Positions 46,739 through 55,581 are shown, counted from the stretch's first letter. The stretch: 64,000 nucleotides of DNA from Holophagales bacterium (GCA_009836625.1 VXVC01000012.1:546847-610846); one strand, 5' to 3'. The notes: a model not told the origin generated them from the letters alone. A program made the numbers and translations.

Positions 46739-46855
46739 AAGATGCGTTCTCGATCTACCAGGTCACCCAGGATCGTGTCCCGGACGCTTCGCGCCACGGC
46801 AGTGACCCTTGGCGAGAGGAGTGATCGAGGCGGAGGTGGAGTGGACGCGCATCTT
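46739..46855 (-). promoter_or_regulatory. Nested-hairpin leader RNA of the lysW operon
   Basis: The leader folds, on paper, into one long interrupted hairpin. The pairs are 46848-46855 with 46739-46746 (8 bp, AAGATGCG/CGCATCTT), 46823-46829 with 46749-46755 (7 bp, CTCGATC/GATCGAG), 46802-46807 with 46761-46766 (6 bp, GGTCAC/GTGACC), 46795-46798 with 46774-46777 (4 bp), and a GAA-capped tip at 46784-46794. All helices are mutually compatible. It does not show the lysine-riboswitch or T-box consensus. Position between promoter and attenuator suggests a regulatory RNA sensing an unknown signal. Confidence 0.6.
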
Positions 46856-46880
46856 GCGGTTCGGCGTTGAACGGGCGCAG

Positions 46881-46909
46881 AGGGTAAGGAATCAGTACCG
46901 TGCTGTCAA
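46881..46909 (-). promoter_or_regulatory. Sigma-70-type promoter for the lysW operon
   Basis: On the minus strand, a perfect TTGACA -35 box (46904-46909) and TACCCT -10 box (46881-46886) are separated by exactly 17 bp. The -35 box overlaps the stop codon of the upstream rhodanese gene. Transcription would start near 46874, leaving a leader of roughly 215 nt before lysW. Confidence 0.7.
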
Positions 46910-47316
46910 GCGCGGGGCTCCCGCCCGTCGTCCGTTCGCAGCACGGGCGCATCGGCCTTTTTCCAGGCCGTGAAGCCGCCGCCGACGTGGGACACGGGCG
47001 CCAGCCCCATGTCCTGAACCGCCTTCGTCGCCAGCGCGGAGCGCCAGCCGCTGGCGCAGTGGAAGATGAACTCCCGGTTGCCGCCAAAGACATCCTTGAA
47101 GTAGGGGCTGTCCGGATCCACCCAGAACTCGATCATGCCCCGGGGGGCGTGGAAGGAGCCGGGGATGAAGCCTTCACGGGCCCGTTCGCGGATGTCGCGC
47201 AGATCGACGATGAGCGCACCGGCTTGCTGCCGTTCGAGCGCGGCCGCGACCGTGACCGTCTCGACGGCGTCGTCGGCTTCGGCGACGAGTTGCCGTACTC
47301 CCCTGGTGATCGCCAC
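46906..47316 (-). CDS. Rhodanese-domain protein
   Basis: A 136-residue single rhodanese domain, which transfers sulfane sulfur through an active-site cysteine. The loop is FHCASGWRSALA, with the Cys intact, and LIVDLRDIRERAREGFIPGS is the typical entry motif, ending in GGFTAWKKADAP. No other initiator occurs before the domain, so the GTG at 47316 is chosen; a Shine-Dalgarno is weak and it begins 5 bp after the MOSC gene stop. Two sulfur-related genes in tandem suggest joint action, which is inference. Confidence 0.88.
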   Translation of the reverse strand: MAITRGVRQLVAEADDAVETVTVAAALERQQAGALIVDLRDIRERAREGFIPGSFHAPRGMIEFWVDPDSPYFKDVFGGNREFIFHCASGWRSALATKAVQDMGLAPVSHVGGGFTAWKKADAPVLRTDDGREPRA

Positions 47317-47321
47317 TGCCG

Positions 47322-47903
47322 TCAGTCCACTTTCCGGATCGTGTCGCCGACGCGCGCCGTTCCCGGCTCGACCACGCGGGCGTAGATCCCGCGCAGGTGC
47401 CGCGACCTGCCCTCGGGCGTGGCGGTGAACTTGAGCGCCTCCAGGCCGAAGCGCTGCCGGTACTTGCTGCAGCCGGTGTGGGGAAGGGCGGTGACCTCGA
47501 TGGTCGCGCCGCCGATGCGGAGCCGGGTACCCGGCGGCAGGTTGCTCTCGCTCAGGTCGAGGTCGACGTAGAGCTGGTCGCCGGCGAGCGGCCACCGGTC
47601 GCGGCAGCCGGAAATCAGCTCTGCGAACCGCGCGTTGGTCAGAGTGATCTGGGCGTCCGGATCGGGTGAGCCGTCCGGAAGGGTGTAGCCGCGGCGGCCC
47701 CTCCAGGAGTCTCCCTCGAGGCCCTCTTCGATCGTCAGCCGTCCCTCATCGAGCGTCTCGCGCTGATTGACGCCGGGCCGCCGGACGATCATCTCCAGCG
47801 TACCGCCGTCGGCGGGGGAGGCCAGAATGTGGCCGAAGCCGGCCTCCAGGTCCGCCTCGGTGAGGTGAGCAGGCTCGGGGGTGGTTTCAAGGTCAGCGCA
47901 CAC
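47322..47903 (-). CDS. MOSC-domain protein
   Basis: 193 residues with a MOSC beta-barrel, the domain of molybdenum-cofactor sulfurases and related proteins. Marks are GLEGDSWRGRRGYTLP, ITLTNARFAELI, the family-typical Cys in LPHTGCSKYRQRFG, and LRGIYARVVEPGTARVGDTI. Its activity is unknown. The GTG at 47903 overlaps the previous gene by 11 bp. The rhodanese follows directly, and rhodaneses can donate sulfur to MOSC-type partners. Confidence 0.9.
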   Translation of the reverse strand: MCADLETTPEPAHLTEADLEAGFGHILASPADGGTLEMIVRRPGVNQRETLDEGRLTIEEGLEGDSWRGRRGYTLPDGSPDPDAQITLTNARFAELISGCRDRWPLAGDQLYVDLDLSESNLPPGTRLRIGGATIEVTALPHTGCSKYRQRFGLEALKFTATPEGRSRHLRGIYARVVEPGTARVGDTIRKVD

Positions 47904-49689
47904 TGAACTCTCTCCTGATGTAAGAACCGTTGCCGCCGTTCTCGTCCCAGAGGCCGATCGCCACCCGGTGGCTGCCGCGCGGGATCGGATACTCGAAGCT
48001 GACGGCGAAGAACTGGTCCCGGGCCTCCGCCCAGTCCCGGTCGGGGATGGCCAGGGGCAGGACGATGTGGCTCGGCGCCAATTGCTCGCCGTCCTCGGTG
48101 AGCACGACCGCTACCACGCGGACCTGGTCGGTGCGTTCTCCCGCCTGCTCGACCATGACGAGCTTGTCGAGGGGCACAGAGACGGTGAAGTCGACATCGT
48201 AGAAACCGCCGCCGCCGGTGTCCCACTGAATGCTGTCGATGTGGAGTCCGTGGGGGTTCTCGGTCCAGCCGAGCAGCAGGGCGCCGACGGTGCGCTCGGC
48301 CAGCCGCTCGCGGAGAGACCGCGCCACGTAGCTCGTTCGGTGGCGCAGCCGCAGGTTCCGCGGCCGGGGCCTGATGCGAACCTCGTGGATCGAGCCCTCG
48401 ACGAACTCGTCGAGCACGTAGCCGAGCGAGTAGTAGGAACGGAGATCTTCCGCCACCTGATCGAAGAAGGTCTCCACGTTGCGGCCGGAAACCCAGGCGC
48501 GGCCGCCGGTGTCGTGGGCGAGCCCGTTCAGGACACCTCGGAGGTCGGAGAGGTAGGTGAGCTTCTGCTGGTCCGACACGCGCTCGGACAGCGCCGCCGC
48601 GGCGACTTCGACCTCAGGCGGCTTGAAGGCATAGAAGGAGACGCGGTGGGAGTTGGCACGCGCGGCCAGGCCGGTGTAGCGGTCACTGAGATCGAAAGTG
48701 GACAGGTGTTGCTGGAAGGATGTGGCGGTGAGCGCCGCGGTGCCCTGGATGTTCGAGTTCCTCGTGTAGAGGTTGTTCGGTGCGTCGAAGCCCTCAGGCG
48801 CGTCGACTTCGCGGTTCTGCATCAGCTCGATGCCGGTTTCTTCCCGGCGACCGGCTACCCGCTTCTGCACGTTCTGGAGAAGGCGGTCGAACGGCCGTGC
48901 CGCAAAGCCGTCGCTGATCAGGAAGAAGGCCTTGCGTCCGGGAACGAGGGCCAGCGACTCGACGACTTGCTCGATCGCGTCGGCGGTGCGGGCGCTGTCC
49001 TGATGCACGACGCGCGCGTAGGCGAGCAACTCGGCAAGCGTCGCGCGCAGGGCGCCGATGCTGCCGGCCGACTGCTGTCGCCTTGCGTTCAGTTGGTCCA
49101 TCAACTGCAGGAAACTCTCCTGGGACCTGCGCTTGAGGCCTTGAGCCTCCGTGAACACCTGGTGGGCGGCCTCGGCCCGGTTCAGACCCTGGGCGAGGGC
49201 GATGTAGTCGGTCGTCAGGTCCTGGAGCAACCGCAATTCGCCGTCGAAGGCGACCACCATCGCGTAGACGGGAACGCTCCGGTCGCCGGCATCGAGCTGG
49301 CCGCGGGCGAAGTCCTTGATCTGATCCATGACCGCGGAGCGGCTGGCGGCGGAGAGATGCGTGTTGTCGAAGAAGAATGTGATCGACAGCGGCTCCCGCA
49401 GGAGATCCGGGGCCGCGTCGCCGGCTTCGGCGCCGCGGCCGAAGTAGCTGAGTTCGACCGGTGCGCCGTTGTCGAAGACGCGGAAGTTCTGGCGCGCCAG
49501 GTCATTCGCCGGACGCCCGTTACGGTCGGTGGCGACGACGTCCACGTTGACGACGGTCACTTCGACGACGTCGCTCAGTTCGCCGACGCCCCGGCCGAGC
49601 GGGGCCTCCTGCCCTGCTTCAGTGACCGTCGCCGGGGCCGGCGGGGTTCCGAGGGCCAGGACTGTGCCGAGCAGAGTCGCTCCGATCAT
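47893..49689 (-). CDS. VWFA-related (acidobacterial-type) secreted protein
   Basis: A 598-residue exported protein with a weak N-terminal signal (GATLLGTVLALG). It is of the acidobacterial VWFA-related family: VEVTVVNVDVVATDRNGRP followed by LARQNFRVFDNGAPVELSYF. The A-domain starts at ITFFFDNTHLSAASR, where the usual MIDAS DxSxS is altered, so metal binding is doubtful. The segment LVPGRKAFFLISDGF is also typical. The C-terminal 250 residues include SYYSLGYVLDEF. Such proteins are abundant in Acidobacteriota; function unknown. Confidence 0.88.
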   Translation of the reverse strand: MIGATLLGTVLALGTPPAPATVTEAGQEAPLGRGVGELSDVVEVTVVNVDVVATDRNGRPANDLARQNFRVFDNGAPVELSYFGRGAEAGDAAPDLLREPLSITFFFDNTHLSAASRSAVMDQIKDFARGQLDAGDRSVPVYAMVVAFDGELRLLQDLTTDYIALAQGLNRAEAAHQVFTEAQGLKRRSQESFLQLMDQLNARRQQSAGSIGALRATLAELLAYARVVHQDSARTADAIEQVVESLALVPGRKAFFLISDGFAARPFDRLLQNVQKRVAGRREETGIELMQNREVDAPEGFDAPNNLYTRNSNIQGTAALTATSFQQHLSTFDLSDRYTGLAARANSHRVSFYAFKPPEVEVAAAALSERVSDQQKLTYLSDLRGVLNGLAHDTGGRAWVSGRNVETFFDQVAEDLRSYYSLGYVLDEFVEGSIHEVRIRPRPRNLRLRHRTSYVARSLRERLAERTVGALLLGWTENPHGLHIDSIQWDTGGGGFYDVDFTVSVPLDKLVMVEQAGERTDQVRVVAVVLTEDGEQLAPSHIVLPLAIPDRDWAEARDQFFAVSFEYPIPRGSHRVAIGLWDENGGNGSYIRREFSVR

Positions 49690-49709
49690 CGTGTCGTCTC
49701 TCAGAATGG

Positions 49710-50429
49710 CTACGGTGTGTGCCGCTCCAGGAAGGCCCTCACCTCAGCCGCCGCTGCGGTTGCCGCCTGTTCGCTCTTCCAGTCGAGAATCATCTCGTTG
49801 TTGGGCGCCAGGGCTGCAATCTCCTCGGCGATCGGCCGGGGATGGTAGGCGTCGTCGCCGGCCAGAATCAGGAGCGGCGTCTCGATTCCGGCAACGAAGT
49901 CGCGGCCGACGTTGAACGTGAAGTCGCCGCCGTACATCCGCTCGCGGAAGGGGGGCAGCGCCTCCGGCTTCACGTCGTCCCGACGCTCGAGTAGAGCGTC
50001 GGCCCAGGTGTCGAACATGGCGTAGAACAGATCCTGGTTTTCGTGATGGCCGATCGGGTTCTGGAGCACGGCGGCACCGACCCGGGATGCGTCGGCCTGG
50101 AGGACGCCGAGGCAGTAGGAGGAACCGATGCAGCCGCCCATCAGGTGACATCGCTCGATGCCCAGGTGATCGAGCAGCGCGAGGTGATCCTCCGTGTACG
50201 AATGCCAGCCGTCCGCGGGGGTTACCGGCGCGGTGGATCCGCCGGCGTTGCGCTGGTCCATCGAGATGACCCGGAACGACCCCGAGAGCGCTTCGCGCGG
50301 GTCGAACGGGCTCGTCCCCCAGATTTCGGCAGCCGAACGCATGCCGCCCGGCGCGAACAGGAGCACGGGGAAGCCCTCGCCGGCTTCCCACCACCGGATT
50401 CGCGTCTCGCCCCGTTCGAAGACCGGCAT
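49710..50429 (-). CDS. Alpha/beta-fold hydrolase with a Cys at the nucleophile position
   Basis: A 239-residue alpha/beta hydrolase. The oxyanion region is LLFAPGGMRS, the strand-4 motif VISMDQRNAGGS and the acid region LLILAGDDAYHP (Asp192/193, His196). The nucleophile elbow reads HLMGGCIGSS, so Cys100 replaces the usual Ser, as in dienelactone hydrolases. The late catalytic His is not obvious. The ATG at 50429 is preferred because the fold starts there. The substrate is unknown. It lies 20 bp upstream of the VWFA gene on the same strand. Confidence 0.85.
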   Translation of the reverse strand: MPVFERGETRIRWWEAGEGFPVLLFAPGGMRSAAEIWGTSPFDPREALSGSFRVISMDQRNAGGSTAPVTPADGWHSYTEDHLALLDHLGIERCHLMGGCIGSSYCLGVLQADASRVGAAVLQNPIGHHENQDLFYAMFDTWADALLERRDDVKPEALPPFRERMYGGDFTFNVGRDFVAGIETPLLILAGDDAYHPRPIAEEIAALAPNNEMILDWKSEQAATAAAAEVRAFLERHTP

Positions 50430-50535
50430 GAGGCAAGCGTACCAGCGGAAGGCCGCCCGAGACTTCGGTCGATCGCGAAGTAGATGGAACCTCGCCGGCT
50501 GATCGTGCGTAGAGTCAGCAGGGAGGAACGACTTG

Positions 50536-51150
50536 ATGGAACATGACGAGATGAACGACGACACCTCTTCGTCCGCAGGCTCCGCACCCGAATCGTCGAC
50601 ATCCGCCGAGCCGCCGGAGCCGCCGGAACCGCCGCCGGAAGACGCTGGCCCGGGTCTGGCCGGTCAGATTGCCGCCGGTCTGGCTCTGATCGTACTGGGC
50701 GGCGTTCTGCTGTTTCTCGAGCGCCTCGATAGCGGCGCGCACGGATACCTGCTGTTCATCCTGATCGGGGGCGTTTTCGTCGCGGGCTACCTGTACAAGC
50801 GGGCGTTCGGGTTGCTCATACCCGGAGCGCTGCTGCTGGGGATAGGAGGCGGCCTGGTCTTCGAGGATCTTCACTCCGGCCCGTTCGTCGACGGCGACAA
50901 CGTCGCACTGGGCCTCGGACTGGGTTTCATTCTGATCTATGTCGCTTCCCTGCTGTACGAGCGGCAGAACCGCTGGTGGCCGCTGATACCCGGCGGATTC
51001 CTCGTCATAGCGAGCCTCCCGGACTTCGTCTGGGTGGACGACGTCCTCGACTTCTGGCCGGTTGCCGTCATGGCGGTCGGCGTTCTCCTGCTCTTCCGCG
51101 GTGTCGTGTCACGCCAGAGGGAGGGAGAAGCCCGGCGAGTCGATCCCTGA
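50536..51150 (+). CDS. Small multi-pass membrane protein, unknown function
   Basis: 204 residues. An acidic, Ser/Pro/Glu-rich N-terminus (about 1-40, with repeated PPEPPEPP) precedes six hydrophobic segments: about 43-60, 70-88, 90-110, 122-142, 150-167 and 172-190. The arrangement of short Gly-rich helices is similar to small envelope-stress membrane proteins of the DUF5668/LiaI type, but the match is not strong. GGGAGG lies upstream; ATG at 50536 is preferred over TTG at 50533. Divergent from the hydrolase gene. Confidence 0.72.
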   Translation: MEHDEMNDDTSSSAGSAPESSTSAEPPEPPEPPPEDAGPGLAGQIAAGLALIVLGGVLLFLERLDSGAHGYLLFILIGGVFVAGYLYKRAFGLLIPGALLLGIGGGLVFEDLHSGPFVDGDNVALGLGLGFILIYVASLLYERQNRWWPLIPGGFLVIASLPDFVWVDDVLDFWPVAVMAVGVLLLFRGVVSRQREGEARRVDP

Positions 51151-51216
51151 AAGCCGCTTCCCCGCGGGTCGTTGGCGGATAACATCCGCCGCCACGACGA
51201 AGAGGAGGAGGCTGCT

Positions 51217-51618
51217 TTGGGCGTAGAACTGACGAAGGACTCGATCGATCTCGGCATCGTCGTGCGCGACGCGGAGGCGTCGCTTCACTTCTACCGGGAC
51301 ATTCTGGGACTCGAGGACCAGGGCGAGATGCCGATGCCGGGCGGAACGATGCACCGCCTGCTCTGCGGCACGAGCCTGATCAAGCTGGTGTCGCTGTCGA
51401 GACAGCCGGACGCCGCGGCGCCGCCGGGAGGCATCGGAGGAGCAACGGGCTACCGGTACTGGACCTTGTCGGTCTCGAACCTGGACGAGGTCACGGCCCA
51501 GGCGGAGGAAGCGGGCCGCAAGGTCGTCATCTCGCCGCGGGAGATCCGTCCCGGCATCAAGATCTCGATGATCGAGGATCCGGACGGCAACTGGGTCGAG
51601 TTGCTTCAGGTCGGCTGA
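51217..51618 (+). CDS. Glyoxalase/VOC-family protein
   Basis: 133 residues with the paired beta-alpha-beta-beta-beta modules of the vicinal oxygen chelate fold: DLGIVVRDAEASLHFYRDILG at the start and ISMIEDPDGNWVELLQV at the end. The C-terminal Glu in WVELLQ is a typical metal ligand. The reaction is unknown. I choose the TTG at 51217 because GGAGGAG lies 6 nt upstream. An earlier in-frame TTG (51172) would put a perfect hairpin, GGCGGAT-AAC-ATCCGCC (51174-51190), into the coding region. Confidence 0.85.
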   Translation: MGVELTKDSIDLGIVVRDAEASLHFYRDILGLEDQGEMPMPGGTMHRLLCGTSLIKLVSLSRQPDAAAPPGGIGGATGYRYWTLSVSNLDEVTAQAEEAGRKVVISPREIRPGIKISMIEDPDGNWVELLQVG

Positions 51619-51632
51619 CGGGCCACGGAGTC

Positions 51633-53045
51633 TTGGCGCTTACGGGAAGGGAAGCCGTTCGCCTGGAGCCGCGCCGGCGTCGCCGGCTGCCCTGGGCGGC
51701 GATCGCAGCGATCCTCGTTGCGGTCCTGGTTGCCGTCGGTGCGGTGCTGTGGCTGCGCATCGGACCGGAGCCCGTCGTGACGATCAGGTCCGACCTGCCC
51801 GGGATCGGCCCGAGGACGGTCGTGACCTCCGCGGCGGAGGCCGGCGGCCGCGGTCTCGGTTCGATCCGGGTGGAACTGATTCAGGGCGGGGAGCCGGTGT
51901 TGCTCGAAGAGAGGACTCACCGGCCGCCCGGACCGTTTTCACTCGGTGGCGAGACGGTCGCCGAGGCGACGCTCGAGGTCGTAGTGGGCCGGGAGTCGAC
52001 GCCGGGCCTGGTCGAGGGCGAGGCCACGGTGAGGGTCACGGTCGATCGCCCCGGGACCCTGCTGCGCCGGCCCAGGCCCAGAGTGGCCGAACTCACGCTG
52101 CCGGTCCGATTCCGCCCGCCGGAGCTGAACTCGGTGCGGGTGACGGCGGCGCCCACCCAGTCGGGCAGTGGCGTCCTGCGTTATCTCGTCGGCGACAGCG
52201 CGGTGGAGAGTGGAGTCGAGGTCGGACCGTACCGGTTCCCGGGCCATCCGCTTCCCGGCGGGGACCCCCAGGAGCGGTTCGCGCTCTTTGGCGTTCCCTA
52301 CGACAGTGCCGATCCATCGCCCTTCCGGCTGGTCGCACGCGATGAACTCGGCAACGAGGCGAACGTGCGGTTCCTCGGCGAGGTGGAGCCGTCGCCGCTC
52401 CGGTCCTCGACCATCCGGCTCAGCGACGGGTTCATGGCGCGCGTGGTCCCGGCGATCATGTCCCACACGCCGGAACTCGAAGACCGGGGCAGCCTGCTCG
52501 ACAACTACCTCATGCTGAACGGCGAGCTGCGGCGGATGAACGCCGAACGCATGGTCGAGATCGCGGCCGACTCGGCGCCGCGTCAGCTCTGGAGGGGACC
52601 GTTCCGACAGATGCGGAACACGCAGGTCATGGACCAGTTCGCGACCCGCCGGCAATACCTGTACGACGGCCGCGTCGTCGACACGCAGGATCATCTCGGC
52701 TTCGATCTCGCGTCGCGGATCCAGGACGACGTGCCGGCCGCCAACTCGGGTGTCGTCGGGCTGGCGGAGTACTTCGGCATTTATGGCAACACGGTGATCG
52801 TCGATCACGGCTACGGTCTGCAGACGCTGTACTCGCACCTGTCCCGGATCGACGTCGAGGTGGGTCAGGAAGTCGAGGCCGGCGAGCGCCTGGGACTCAG
52901 CGGCCAGACCGGCCTCGCCGGAGGCGATCATCTCCACTTCGCCGTTCTGCTCGGCGGCCTGCCGGTGAATCCCCTGGAGTGGTTCGACGCCAGGTGGATC
53001 CGGGACCACGTCGGCACGGTGCTGCCGCTTGAGGGCAGCGGCTGA
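51633..53045 (+). CDS. M23-family metallopeptidase (LytM type), membrane-anchored
   Basis: 470 residues, TTG start. A basic N-terminus and one transmembrane helix (about 20-42) are followed by a periplasmic region of about 300 residues of beta-type sequence. The M23 domain at about 350-460 has the zinc ligands His/Asp in QDHLGFDLAS and the HxH of GDHLHFAVLLGG, plus VIVDHGYGLQTLYSHLS. M23 enzymes cut peptidoglycan cross-links; the zinc ligands appear intact, so it is likely active. It follows the VOC gene by 14 bp. Confidence 0.92.
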   Translation: MALTGREAVRLEPRRRRRLPWAAIAAILVAVLVAVGAVLWLRIGPEPVVTIRSDLPGIGPRTVVTSAAEAGGRGLGSIRVELIQGGEPVLLEERTHRPPGPFSLGGETVAEATLEVVVGRESTPGLVEGEATVRVTVDRPGTLLRRPRPRVAELTLPVRFRPPELNSVRVTAAPTQSGSGVLRYLVGDSAVESGVEVGPYRFPGHPLPGGDPQERFALFGVPYDSADPSPFRLVARDELGNEANVRFLGEVEPSPLRSSTIRLSDGFMARVVPAIMSHTPELEDRGSLLDNYLMLNGELRRMNAERMVEIAADSAPRQLWRGPFRQMRNTQVMDQFATRRQYLYDGRVVDTQDHLGFDLASRIQDDVPAANSGVVGLAEYFGIYGNTVIVDHGYGLQTLYSHLSRIDVEVGQEVEAGERLGLSGQTGLAGGDHLHFAVLLGGLPVNPLEWFDARWIRDHVGTVLPLEGSG

Positions 53046-53128
53046 AGCGGCGCAAAGTGGTAGGGTGTTACAACTTTCTGAGGCAGGTTCCAGCCAGCCC
53101 CGGTGGGCGGCGTCCGAAAGGGAAAGGG

Positions 53129-55579
53129 ATGAAGCAGAATCGCATTGCGGTCGCCTTGCTGCCGTTCGCTCTGCTCGTGCCGGCCGTCGCAGCCCAGGAG
53201 ACCTCGCAAACGGCCGGATTCTTCGAGGGTGTGGCGCCGCTCGTCGACCGTTCCTGCATCCGCTGCCACGGAAACCGCACCGCGACGCCCCTCAGCATCA
53301 CCCGCCTGAGTCATGACCTGACGGACGCGAGGACGTTTCGCACCTGGCAGCGCATTCACGACCGGCTGAAGAACGGTGAGATGCCACCGCCCGAGGCGCC
53401 GAAGCCCGAGGCGGAGTTGATCGAGGCGGCGCTGGCGTCGCTCAAGGGCGCTTTGGTGGAGGCCAATCTGGCTGCCCGCGGAGGCCAGCGCGTGCCGCTG
53501 CGGCGCCTGACCCGGCTCGAATACGCGTACACGATCCAGGATCTGCTCCAGATCGACGAAGCGGTGGCGATGGAACTGAGCCGGAGCCTGCCTGCCGAAG
53601 CTGACTCGGGCGGTTTCGACACCGTGGCTGCGAACCAGAGCATGTCGCCCCTGCATGTCCGCAGCTATCTCGAGGTGGCGGATCGGGCGCTCGACGAGGC
53701 CCTCAAGATCGGGCCGCGGCCGTCTACGGGCCGGCGGGAGATCGCCTACGGCGACTCGCAGTACCTCACGTTCATGAGCAAGGCGGAGATCCTGGGCGGC
53801 GGGATCACCAAGATGCTGGACGACGCCGCGGTCATGTTCGTCGACGGCGGCTCGACGTATCTCATGCACAGTGAGACCGAGGACTACCACGTGCCCTACG
53901 CCGGCCTCTATCGCGCCACGATCGAGGGCTGGGCGTACCAGCCTCAAGGTCCGCTGACGCTGACCGTCTACCGGGGGTCGAAGCATGGTGGCGCCGCTGC
54001 GTCGCTCGACGAACTGATCGCTTCCTACGATCTGGTCGGCACACAACCGCGGACGATGCAGTTCGAGACCTTCCTCCGGCCGGGCGACCTCCTCGCCCCG
54101 TCGATCGCCGAGGCGGACCCTCCGCCCGGCGAGTACTTCGACTACTACCCTCCGGACAAGAACGTCGAGAACTACAAGGGCGAGGGGATCGCGCTCCGGT
54201 CGCTGACGATCGAGGGTCCGCTGTTCGAAGACTGGCCGCCGCCGAGCGCCCGGAAGCTGCTGGTCGGTCTGGACTTCGACGACGCGGGCGACGTCGTCCT
54301 CACGAAGACGCCGTACGAGCACGTGGTCGACATCGTTGCCGCGTTCGGGCCGCGGGCTTTCCGGCGCCCGCTCGCCGAGGATGAGCTCGAGGCCTACGCG
54401 AGTCTCGCTCAGTCGCTCCTGGAGGACGGCCGGCCGTTCATCGAAGCCGTGCGTATACCGCTCCGCGCCATCCTGAGCGCGCCGCCCTTCCTGTTTCAGA
54501 CTGGCGATCCGGGTCGACTGGACGACCACGCGCTGGCGTCCCGGCTCTCCTACTTCCTGTGGCGCAGCCTGCCGGACGATGCGCTGCTTGCCAGTGCGGA
54601 CGACGGCAGCTTGTCCGACCCGGAGGTCTTGGCGGCTCAGGTCGAGCGGTTGCTCGACGATCCCAGGTCGGAGCGGTTCGTCAAGGACTTCGCGGGCCAG
54701 GCCTTCCGGCTCTACGAAATGAAGGCGACGAACCCGGACTCCGGCCTCTATCCCGAGTACGACGACCGACTGGGGCAGGCGATGGCCCAGGAGACGCGGA
54801 TGTTCCTGGCCGAACTGATCGCCGGGGACCACAGCGTTGGCAGCCTGATCGACGCCGACTTCACGTTCGTCAACAGGCGGTTGGCCGAGCACTACGGTAT
54901 TCCGGGAATCGAGGGACAGTTCATGCGCAAGGTCACGCTGCCGCCGGACAGCGTCCGCGGCGGGCTGATTACCCAGGCGAGCATCCACAAGATCACGGCC
55001 AACGGCACGATCACCTCGCCGATACCCCGCGGCAACTTTGTGCTGGCGAACCTGCTCGGTCAGCCGGCGCCGCCGCCGCCCGAGAGTGTCGAGGCCCTCG
55101 AGCCGGACACGCGCGGCGCCACCACGGTCCGTGAGCAGTTGGCGAAGCACCGCAACGAGCCCGTCTGCAACAGTTGCCACCGGGTGATCGACCCGCCGGG
55201 CTTCGCCCTCGAGTCTTTCGATGTGATCGGCGGCCTCCGCACGCACTACCGCGCGGCAGGCGGTGAAGGAACGACTCCGGAAGGCTACACCTATCCGATG
55301 CCGTACAAGCAGGGGCCCCCGGTCGACGCCACCGGCATCACGGCCGACGGCGAGCCCTTCGCCGGGATCGAGGAGTACAAGAGGTTGCTCAAGAGGGATG
55401 TGGAGCAGGTGGCCCGCCACATGGTGTCCCAACTCCTCGTCTACTCGACCGGCGCCGAGGTCGAGTTCGCGGACCGGGACGGCGTGGAGCGGATCGTGGC
55501 GAAGCTGAGGGACGGCGGATATCCGTTCAGGACGATGATCCACGAGGTCACCAACAGCGACCTCTTCAGGACGAGGTAG
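53129..55579 (+). CDS. DUF1592/DUF1588-type secreted protein with cytochrome-like heme motifs
   Basis: 816 residues with a signal peptide (LLPFALLVPAVAAQ). An N-terminal heme-type motif is at Cys43 (CIRCH), followed by DRLKNGEMPPPEAPKP. The DUF1587/1595/1592/1588/1585 block arrangement includes RRLTRLEYAYTIQDLL, FGPRAFRRPLAEDELEAYA, LASRLSYFLWRSLPDDAL and HYGIPGIEGQFMRKVTLP. A second CxxCH (CNSCH, about residue 679) precedes RVIDPPGFALESFD. These proteins occur with DUF1552 partners in Planctomycetota, Verrucomicrobiota and Acidobacteriota; function is unknown, perhaps redox or polymer breakdown. ATG at 53129 with AGGGA nearby. Confidence 0.9.
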   Translation: MKQNRIAVALLPFALLVPAVAAQETSQTAGFFEGVAPLVDRSCIRCHGNRTATPLSITRLSHDLTDARTFRTWQRIHDRLKNGEMPPPEAPKPEAELIEAALASLKGALVEANLAARGGQRVPLRRLTRLEYAYTIQDLLQIDEAVAMELSRSLPAEADSGGFDTVAANQSMSPLHVRSYLEVADRALDEALKIGPRPSTGRREIAYGDSQYLTFMSKAEILGGGITKMLDDAAVMFVDGGSTYLMHSETEDYHVPYAGLYRATIEGWAYQPQGPLTLTVYRGSKHGGAAASLDELIASYDLVGTQPRTMQFETFLRPGDLLAPSIAEADPPPGEYFDYYPPDKNVENYKGEGIALRSLTIEGPLFEDWPPPSARKLLVGLDFDDAGDVVLTKTPYEHVVDIVAAFGPRAFRRPLAEDELEAYASLAQSLLEDGRPFIEAVRIPLRAILSAPPFLFQTGDPGRLDDHALASRLSYFLWRSLPDDALLASADDGSLSDPEVLAAQVERLLDDPRSERFVKDFAGQAFRLYEMKATNPDSGLYPEYDDRLGQAMAQETRMFLAELIAGDHSVGSLIDADFTFVNRRLAEHYGIPGIEGQFMRKVTLPPDSVRGGLITQASIHKITANGTITSPIPRGNFVLANLLGQPAPPPPESVEALEPDTRGATTVREQLAKHRNEPVCNSCHRVIDPPGFALESFDVIGGLRTHYRAAGGEGTTPEGYTYPMPYKQGPPVDATGITADGEPFAGIEEYKRLLKRDVEQVARHMVSQLLVYSTGAEVEFADRDGVERIVAKLRDGGYPFRTMIHEVTNSDLFRTR

Positions 55580-55581
55580 CG

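Noticed and set aside
46766..46852. A leader peptide (29 codons from an ATG at 46852) controlling lysW
   Set aside because: It has no Shine-Dalgarno and only two scattered Lys codons, and its start lies within the 8-bp leader stem.
46691..46909. A lysine riboswitch or T-box upstream of lysW
   Set aside because: The conserved lysine-aptamer blocks and the T-box antiterminator sequence are absent; the pairing is one nested hairpin rather than a multi-helix junction.
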